NCBI GenBank assembly: GCA_039881145.1
Contig: JAYKKI010000039.1
Span: 19,028,001 to 19,092,000 of the forward strand
Direction: 5' to 3'
Length of the DNA: 64,000 nucleotides
Source of the DNA: Druceiella hillmani
Taxonomy: Eukaryota > Arthropoda > Insecta > Lepidoptera > Hepialidae
Below the pieces are notes generated by a model. It was not told the DNA's origin. It worked only from the letters and a program-made list of their open reading frames with translations, and searched no databases. Shown piece by piece: positions 56,108 to 64,000 of the stretch. Within the stretch, counting starts at the first letter, position 1; every line of letters begins with the position of its first letter. The position numbers and the translations under genes are program-made.

Positions 56108-56600
56108 GACGCTTCTTCTACGTATTCTTCTTTTTGAGTCGCTCCTTCACTGCTCAGGATCGTGGTTCACTTTTGATAAAACCTTTTCTATAAGGTATTC
56201 CTCTATAAGTTCTATTCTTGGCGCTATGTAGGGCATTATGTAACGGAGTGCCAAGTGTTTTTTTAAATCTGGTGTGTACCCACACGGGCTTTGTCCTTCA
56301 AACAAGCCGTTAGCTTCTCAAAGGTGTCGGCAGGTTTCTGTACATTGTGCGAGAATTTCCGGAGACCTATGGTGAACAAACTTGTTTTGATTCCAAGCTC
56401 TTTCTGAATTGAGACGATGGTTCTGTGTTCGATCCATGAGATAAATGTTGAGCATCTTCCTATAGCAGGATACTTCAAAGGCGTTGATTTTTTTGTGATC
56501 TAAAATCTTTAGCGTCGTATAGGTAAGACCAGGGTTCTCACCAAACGCGCGCGGAGATGCTGGAATTCCGGTAAATGAAGATTTCAATATATGTTTTTCA
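56108..56600 (-). mobile_element. RTE-like LINE 3' fragment, inverted relative to its neighbour
   Basis: From about 56600 down the minus strand matches the same family as 55830-56107, including TTCCAGCATCTCC and, after an internal deletion of about 115 bases, CGCGTTTGGTGAGAACCCTG. It continues TTLKILDHKKINAFEVSCYR, LNIYLMDRTQN, ELGIKTSLFTIGLRKF, DTFEKLTACLKDKARVG, and finally a degraded HDPEQ stop with a GAAGAA-type tail at about 56115-56135. These are the C-terminal blocks also seen at 17575-18127. It is frameshifted and inactive. Confidence 0.85.
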
Positions 56601-57289
56601 ACTTTTTCAACAATGTTGATTAAATTTCTGCCTTGTTTGGCGACATTATTTCACTTCTAAATCATGATTTTACTAGGGCAAGACTTTCCGTAAACCGATG
56701 ATATCTCATTAAATATGATTAGTGGTGTTTTCCCTTGCTTTATCAAGAACAAGATGACAGCTCGTAATTCGATTTTCTTTATAGTCGATGATTTGTTCCA
56801 GAATGCTTGATCGATGATAGCTCAGAGATTAATGACACAATTAAGCTGGAACTTGGTATATATACTCATAATGAGTCGCTCATTAGCGACTATGAGAGTG
56901 AGCAACTCCTAGCCCTCGCCATACCCTTCATTTCGCGAACTTTTTGATATACCTTAAAGCGTTCCTGTAGTATTAAATTGGATCCTGTGTGTTAAGAGGC
57001 GGAACCCTATTCTTGCTAACCTATATGTCCGTCTGTCACTAGGGTGTTTCTTTTGAACAGCATAGAAGTTTCACATTCTCGATGCATTATAATATCTACT
57101 TGAATTCCTGATTTAAATTTCTTGCCAGGTTAAAAATATTATTTCCAAAAAAAATCCAAAAATGTCAATTTTTGGGGCCATTTAATCAATTTTACGTTGG
57201 TCGAGTGAAATACAATAATGCTTCGAGTAAAACACAAGAAAGTCAAATAAAATACAATAACACTTTTCTTTTTACGAAAAAAAATCTAA
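56601..57289. other. AT-rich DNA, minor hairpin and family A fragment
   Basis: GTCGCT-CATT-AGCGAC (56875-56890) is a perfect six-pair hairpin. GGCGGAACCCTATTC followed by ATGTCCGTCTGTCAC at 57000-57042 is an inverted fragment of repeat family A. TAGAAGTTTCACATTCTC at 57063 resembles the family B end. No genes. Confidence 0.45.
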
Positions 57290-57653
57290 TATCGTAAATA
57301 CACCTTTAAAGATTGCGCTGGTATCCACAGTGATAACTCGGAAATTGCCATCAGATCTGAACGGCGCGATATTGTCCTTTGACGCAAATATCACTGCCGC
57401 TGTGCATCCGCCGTGACGGTTTGTCACAAATCATACGTTCGTCCGAATGCACCAGTGTGTCAAGGACTATCACTTTGTGGGTTTGACAGGAGCGATGCCA
57501 TCTATATCGTTTATGAAAGTTTCCCTGAATCTGAAAATATTCTTCTGATTCAGTAAAAAATACCCTATATGCATATTTGATTATGGAATTGACTAAATTT
57601 AAGTTACGCGCAGAGAGTGCCCTCAGAGCCGCATTAAGTAACTTAACTAACAA
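57290..57653 (-). pseudogene. Possible broken coding remnant, unrecognised
   Basis: A 100-codon minus frame (57653-57351) lies in DNA clearly less AT-rich than its flanks. It contains VFFTESEEYFQIQGNFHKRY, HRSCQTHKVIVLDTLVHSDE and RMICDKPSRRMH. A second frame takes over near 57425 and stays open past the first stop, reading TNRHGGCTAAVIFASKDN, then IAPFRSDGNFRVITVDTSAI and FKGVF to about 57290. Two overlapping protein-like frames suggest one old ORF with a frameshift. I cannot name a family. No acceptor or poly(A) signal was identified. Confidence 0.35.
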
Positions 57654-57784
57654 TCGAAATCACTTCTTTATCTTATCCTTTATTATGTCTTTCTTCCTTA
57701 TAATTTTAGCAAACGGGAAAAAAACGGTATAAGTCTACTTACAGTCTTCCGAACTTGGTAAATTTTAACTCTATTTGGCTTTGA

Positions 57785-58956
57785 CAAAATTCAGTATAAT
57801 CATCCTAATATTTCTTTACATTTTCATTACTTGACGCGTAACTTATCATTTATAGTACATATAATTAATACAGACAAACATTTTAACTCCAAAATAGTCA
57901 TGTTCGCATCTGAGCTGGTTGTGTTCACATAGTTACTCAAAACCAACCCTTTTTTAAGTCGGCGTTGAGTATTTGAACGAAAGTACAATATAATCTCCCT
58001 AATATTTCCCTACATTTTCATTAATTGCGGCGTAATTTATCATTTATAGTACACATAATTAATACAGACAAACATTTTAACTCCAAAATAGTCATGTTCG
58101 CATCTGAGCTGGTTGTATTCACATAGTTACTCAAAACCAACCCTTTTTTAAGTCGGCGTTGAGTATTTGAACGAAAGTACAATATAATCTCCCTAATATT
58201 TCCCTACATTTTCATTAATTGCGGCGTAACTTATCATTTATAGTACACATAATTAATACAGACAAACATTTTAACTCCAAAATAGTCATGTTCGCATCTG
58301 AGCTGGTTGTATTCACATAGTTACTCAAAACCAACCCTTTTTTAAGTCGGCGTTGAGTATTTGAACGAAAGTACAATATAATATCCCTAATATTTCCCTA
58401 CATTTTCATTAATTGCGGCTTAACTTATCATTTATAGTACATATAATTAATACAGACAAACATTTTAACTCCAAAATAGTCGTTTTTGCATCTGAGCTCT
58501 ATTAAATTAGATAATGTTTTGTTTACATACTCAACACCGACCCTTTTTTTAAGTCGGCGTTTAGTATGTGAACGAAAGTCCAGTATAATCTCTCTAATAT
58601 TTGTCTACATTTTCATTACTTGTGGCGTAACTTATCATTTATAGTACATATAATTAATCAGACATTTTAACTCCAAAATAGTCGTTTTCGCATCTGAGCT
58701 CTATTAAATTAGATAATGTTATGTTCACATAGTTAGTCAAAACCAACCCTTTTTTAAGTCGGCGTTGAGTATTTGAACGATAGTACAATATAATCTCCCT
58801 AATATTTCTCTACATTTTCATTAATTGCGGCTTAACTTATCATTTATAGTACATATAATTAATACAGACAAACATTTCAATTTAAAAATAGTCGTTTTCG
58901 AATCTGAGCTGGATTAAATTAGATAATGTTGTATTCATAGACTCAACACCGACCCT
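57785..58956. repeat. 194-bp satellite, about 6 units, later units about 206 bp
   Basis: The marker ATCATTTATAGTAC falls at 57845, 58039, 58233, 58427, 58634 and 58839, giving spacings of 194, 194, 194, 207 and 205. Units share AATTAATACAGACAAACATT, TTAACTCCAAAATAGTC, GCATCTGAGCT, CAACCCTTTTTTAAGTCGGC and GTTGAGTATTTGAACGAAAG. Longer units carry an added ATTAAATTAGATAATGTT. The first three units are nearly identical and divergence rises toward the 3' side. Confidence 0.97.
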
Positions 58957-61017
58957 TATTTTTGTACATGACTTTTTTGCAAAAATGTATCGTTTTAAAT
59001 GAAATGTTTTTTGTTCTAGACTCACGTCGATAAGGACCGCAGTCCACCGCCATAAAGAACAGCGCAATTCATAGGTGAGTTTAAGAGTAGTTCGTGTAGT
59101 ATTTTTTTTAAATGACAGAATGTGTTGAGGAGGAGTGCGAAGGCGGATGGTACCTGTAATATTCTCTCTAGAAAAGCGTTTCTCTAACATTTTAGCCTCC
59201 CAAACTTATAGTTATAAAGTCAAATTAATTGATGTTGTGGGCGTTAGTTAATTTGTTTAATAGCTAAATGTTTTTAACAAATTAATTAAATTTAACAATT
59301 TGATTAAATTTAAAAATTACTTAGATTTACATTTTAATATGAACAAATTTCATTTTGGTGATGAAGAGGGTACGTGACCTTACAAAATGAACGTGACTAC
59401 GTTAACGTGCGATTTTTTATAATAATAACCAAAAAGGTAATAATCAGTTTAAATTCGTCGTTTTTATTATTTTTTTTTTGTCTTGTACAAGCTATCTTGT
59501 AGCAATAATTGCCTCACGTCTCCTGCGGTCCCATTGGAGTCATACCGTAATTTTATGAAACAATTAAATTGCAAAAAAACAATTTTTATTGTAATGCGAC
59601 TGTGATATTTTCAGAAATGATCGAGAATCGTCATATAGGTTTTTACCATTTTCTACCCAGTTTAATGCACATAATCTCTTATATAATTAATATCTGTTTC
59701 CGATATGTGATACGATTATTTTATTTATATTATTGGAGCAGAACAAACGTAGTCCTATTAGTCTTCAAATCTATACATTTTACACAGATTTTTTTTGTGT
59801 CTAATACTCAACAAATGGTCACAAGATTTTAATTAAATATAGTATGTATGGGTATTTTTGAGATTCTTTTATATATGTTGCGTCCTCCAATTCATCCCAT
59901 TAATTATTTAGAAAGCTATTAAAATCAATATTACCAAAACATGATAGAATCCTGGTTTTTGTATAAACTGTCGATTTTACATAATTATCTATAGACACAC
60001 GATATTATTATTGTGATTTTCGTTTAACCCATTCAATGGGGGTCTGAATATGCCAAGAAACATCGATGATGTTTTAACACATCATCCTCATCGAGTGATG
60101 TAATTTATATTGTGTTAAAATTATTAATTTTACGCCGAAATATGTGTGGAGATAGCTAAAATTTACGAATACAATATATTTTATATAATTGAGCACAATA
60201 TGTACTGAAAACATATTGATTTTAAAGTAATCTATGAAAATAATATTTAGTACACATAAAAAGCATTTGATTAAGGGGAAAAAAACCAAAGTAATTTTCT
60301 TTGCTATTTTCGTAGTTTGTTGTTTTCAGTAAATGTACTCCAATAAATATTTATACAGAAAAAACATTAGTATTTTTTTAGAGTACCTACCATTATAATA
60401 CACTTTAAAAGAATCGACGAATATTTGAATTTGCGATTCAAAGGGTTCTACATAATGGCGGTTTTCATAATTCGGTTTTTACATAATGGTGTTTTTTAAA
60501 GAGAATTAATGGTGTCTTAATTACTTCTTATTTAGAAGGGGTAGGATACAAGCTTTCTCTCTCGAAGCTTTTCGAACTTGTACTAGACAGAAAGATTTTT
60601 ATTGAGAAGCAACTCGTTAAAACTAAAAAAGAAAACAGAAAGAAATAAAATGATAGGTTTTTTAAGTGTTTGTATTTTTGAGGTTATACTTCTTTAGGCG
60701 CATTATGAAAAAGATGATGGGAGTGTAATTTTATGATGCGCGCACGATGTAACAAAAATCGACAGGATGAAGTTGGTCACTAAACATATATTTATATGCT
60801 CATTGAGACTGATACTATATTCATGATAGTTTTTAGTAATTGAAATTTAAAAGTGGGTATTGTGAATATATTATAAGCTTAGATATATTAAAAGGCTTAT
60901 AAGCTTTTTAAAATATATTTTAAATTTATTTCTCTAAGTGAGATTAAGTTTCGGTATATATTTATTTGCATTATGGATTATAAATTATTTAAAATTTAAT
61001 TATTCGATTATTACGGT
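58957..61017. other. AT-rich DNA with one micro-exon-like segment
   Basis: At 59020-59074 a 55-base segment is bounded by TTTTTTGTTCTAG and AG-GTGAGT, both good splice-site matches. No frame across it is convincingly coding. TTAAAAGGCTTATAAGCTTTT (about 60889) is a near-perfect palindrome. Unrecognised frames lie at 58882-59190 (minus), 59569-59832 (plus) and 60074-60289 (minus). Confidence 0.4.
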
Positions 61018-63337
61018 CCCGTTCTTTTTATTATTTTATTTCCTTAATATTTGAGTGATGAATAATATTATTCTTGTATAATGTCAAGGAAGTATAAACT
61101 TTTAACGTGCTTACATAAGTGCACGTACAATTTTTTTTATTAAAAGGATATTATTGTGTTTTGCGCATAATTATTACACTTTGCTTTAATTTTTATATTT
61201 ATAGTCACGCTCCCGTTCTTTTTATTATTTTATTTCCTTAATATTTGTGTGATGAATAATATTATTCTTGTATAATGTCAAGGAAGTATCAACTTTTAAC
61301 GTGCTTACATAAGTACACGTACAATTTTTTTTATTAAAAGGATATTATTGTGTTTTGCGCATAATTATTACACTTTGCTTTAATTTTTATATTTATAGTC
61401 ACGCTCCCGTTCTTTTTATTATTTTATTTCCTTAATATTTGAGTGATGAATAATATTATTCTTGTATAATGTCAAGGAAGTATCAACTTTTAACGTGCTT
61501 ACATAAGTACACGTACAATTTTTTTTATTAAAAGGATATTATTGTGTTTTGCGCATAATTATTACATTTTGCTTTAATTTTTATATTTATAGTCACGCTC
61601 CCGTTCTTTTTATTATTTTATTTCCTTAATATTTGAGTGATGAATAATATTATTCTTGTATAATGTCAAGGAAGTATAAACTTTTAACGTGCTTACATAA
61701 GTACAAGTACAATTTTTTTTATTAAAAGGATATTATTGTGTTTTGCGCATAATTATTACATTTTGCTTTAATTTTTATATTTATAGTCACGCTCCCGTTC
61801 TTTTTATTATTTTATTTCCTTAATATTTGAGTGATGAATAATATTATTCTTGTATAATGTCAAGGAAGTATCAACTTTTAACGTGCTTACATAAGTACAC
61901 GTACAATTTTTTTTATTAAAAGGATATTATTGTGTTTTGCGCATAATTATTACATTTTGCTTTAATTTTTATATTTATAGTCACGCTCCCGTTCTTTTTA
62001 TTATTTTATTTCCTTAATATTTGAGTGATGAATAATATTATTCTTGTATAATGTCAAGGAAGTATCAACTTTTAACGTGCTTACATAAGTACACGTACAA
62101 TTTTTTTTATTAAAAGGATATTATTGTGTTTTGCGCATAATTATTACACTTTGCTTTAATTTTTATATTTATAGTCACGCTCCCGTTCTTTTTATTATTT
62201 TATTTCCTTAATATTTGAGTGATGAATAATATTATTCTTGTATAATGTCAAGGAAGTATCAACTTTTAACGTGCTTACATAAGTACACGTACAATTTTTT
62301 TTATTAAAAGGATATTATTGTGTTTTGCGCATAATTATTACACTTTGCTTTAATTTTTATATTTATAGTCACGCTCCCGTTCTTTTTATTATTTTATTTC
62401 CTTAATATTTGAGTGATGAATAATATTATTCTTGTATAATGTCAAGGAAGTATCAACTTTTAACGTGCTTACATAAGTACACGTACAATTTTTTTTATTA
62501 AAAGGATATTATTGTGTTTTGCGCATAATTATTACACTTTGCTTTAATTTTTATATTTATAGTCACGCTCCCGTTCTTTTTATTATTTTATTTCCTTAAT
62601 ATTTGAGTGATGAATAATATTATTCTTGTATAATGTCAAGGAAGTATCAACTTTTAACGTGCTTACATAAGTACACGTACAATTTTTTTTATTAAAAGGA
62701 TATTATTGTGTTTTGCGCATAATTATTACATTTTGCTTTAATTTTTATATTTATAGTCACGCTCCCGTTCTTTTTATTATTTTATTTCCTTAATATTTGA
62801 GTGATGAATAATATTATTCTTGTATAATGTCAAGGAAGTATCAACTTTTAACGTGCTTACATAAGTGCACGTACACTTTTTTTTATTAAAAGGATATTAT
62901 TGTGTTTTGCGCATAATTATTACATTTTGCTTTAATTTTTATATTTATAGTCACGCTCCCGTTCTTTTTATTATTTTATTTCCTTAATATTTGAGTGATG
63001 AATAATATTATTCTTGTATAATGTCAAGGAAGTATAAACTTTTAACGTGCTTACATAAGTGCACGTACACTTTTTTTTATTAAAAGGATATTATTGTGTT
63101 TTGCGCATAATTATTACATTTTGCTTTAATTTTTATATTTATAGTCACGCTCCCGTTCTTTTTATTATTTTATTTCCGTAATATTAGAGTGATGAATAAT
63201 ATTATTCTTGTATAATGTCAAGGAAGTATAAACTTTTAACCTGCTTATATAAGTATACGTACACTTTTTTTTATTAAAAGGATATTATTGTGTTTTGCCC
63301 ATAATTATTACATTTTGCTTTAATTTTTATATCTATT
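61018..63337. repeat. 194-bp satellite, 12 highly homogeneous units
   Basis: The marker CCCGTTCTTTTTATTATTTT recurs at 61018, 61212, 61406, 61600, 61794, 61988, 62182, 62376, 62570, 62764, 62958 and 63152, every spacing exactly 194. Units contain GAGTGATGAATAATATTATT, TGTCAAGGAAGTAT-AACTTT, AACGTGCTTACATAAGT and TTTTGCGCATAATTATTACA. Sites that vary between units include ATAAGTACACG/ATAAGTGCACG, TATCAAC/TATAAAC and TACACT/TACATT. The last unit is the most diverged. No reading frame spans a unit. ACGTGCTTA with TAAGT(G/A)CACGT forms a dyad in each unit. Confidence 0.98.
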
Positions 63338-64000
63338 CACTTGATGACAATCACCATGGATGGACCATCCCTGAAAGCAAAATTAAATTTTGGATATGTA
63401 CATACATATTTACTCTAAATATTTGACGCGGGACTGTTGAATGTTAGAGTAAAAGAGAATTTACAATTCGTTTGTTAACACCGAGTCAAGTGCTGATGGA
63501 GTTAATTGATGTGATTAAGTAAACGTGTTAGTTAAAACAGAAAATTATGGAATTGAAGTAGATAATTGTTTGGATAGTAACAAAGAATAACTGTTTGTTG
63601 TTTAAATATTTTGTCAACTCACCTAATCATTTATCGCAAACATTTATCGCAACTGGATTTGTGGCATGTTGCAAAAACATTTTGCAACATAACTGAAGTT
63701 TGGACGGAACTGAAGCGAACTCGGTTTCCCACGCTACTTAATCACTCAATGATATGAATGCCATAGCTTCGGGGTGACGTTTGTTTATCATACGTGCAAA
63801 TAACACTTGTTGAAATATGTTTTCGTTGATATGATAAACTAGCCAGTTTCGACAAGTGCTTTCGCTTTCGTGTCTTTTAAAAATAATATTTTTGTGAAAA
63901 TATTGAATTTAAGCATTGGAAATGGTTACACAATATGAGATGTATAGAATGCGTGTAGGAAGAAACATTATGGGACTTATTATTTTTGGAGTTTACTCCT
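63338..64000. other. Unassigned DNA to window end
   Basis: AT-rich with a slightly GC-richer stretch at 63650-63780. A short repeat, ATCATTTATCGCAAACATTT then ATCGCAAC, lies near 63626. No gene recognised. Confidence 0.45.

Noticed and set aside
58882..59190. 102-codon minus-strand frame.
   Set aside because: It spans the edge of the 194-bp satellite into unrelated DNA, which is unlikely for a real gene.

Overview
The window looks like nuclear DNA from an insect, most probably a butterfly or moth (Lepidoptera). It is strongly AT-rich and has no convincing intact host gene, no rRNA, and none of the operon structure of a prokaryote. It holds remnants of RTE-like and CR1/Jockey-like retroposons, a mariner remnant, MITE-like hairpins, and dispersed repeat families of a style familiar from lepidopteran genomes (tails with runs of GTCTGTC and GGTTCCGTAC, TAGCTGTGCCCG starts, GCGCCATCT motifs). 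The Lepidoptera call is inference from repeat style. No database search was possible.

Layout. 1-5 kb: AT-rich DNA with a TTAA-flanked long-hairpin MITE (1907-2132). 4.8-7.3 kb: two LINE fragments, on opposite strands. 10 kb: a broken mariner transposase (minus strand) next to a tRNA-like patch and a 161-bp duplication with a conserved reading frame. 16.5-20.4 kb: a diverged triplicate, two LINE fragments lying back to back, and dispersed repeats. 21.7-26.3 kb: a GC-richer island, duplicated repeats, a possible terminal exon or transposon 3' end (25417-25648) and a 40/80-bp satellite. 26.3-38 kb: mostly featureless AT-rich DNA. 38.6-43.8 kb: a second MITE, a dispersed repeat whose copy accounts for part of a 150-codon ORF, and 33-, 41- and 107-bp tandem arrays. 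44-49.5 kb: dispersed repeats, a LINE fragment that keeps reverse-transcriptase motif A, and two tandem tRNA-Pro-derived pseudogenes. 51.9-64 kb: a 145/148-bp satellite, a 2-copy repeat, three more LINE fragments, and two unrelated arrays that both use a 194-bp period.

The recognisable coding sequence comes from transposable elements and is broken by frameshifts, stops or truncation. The few candidate host exons (25.4, 55.5, 57.3 and 59.0 kb) rest only on splice or poly(A)-like signals and open frames, and are marked low confidence. The window is best read as an intergenic or intronic repeat landscape. Its most notable features are six satellite arrays with internal subfamily structure, the shared 194-bp period, the paired tRNA-Pro relics and the inverted LINE pairs.
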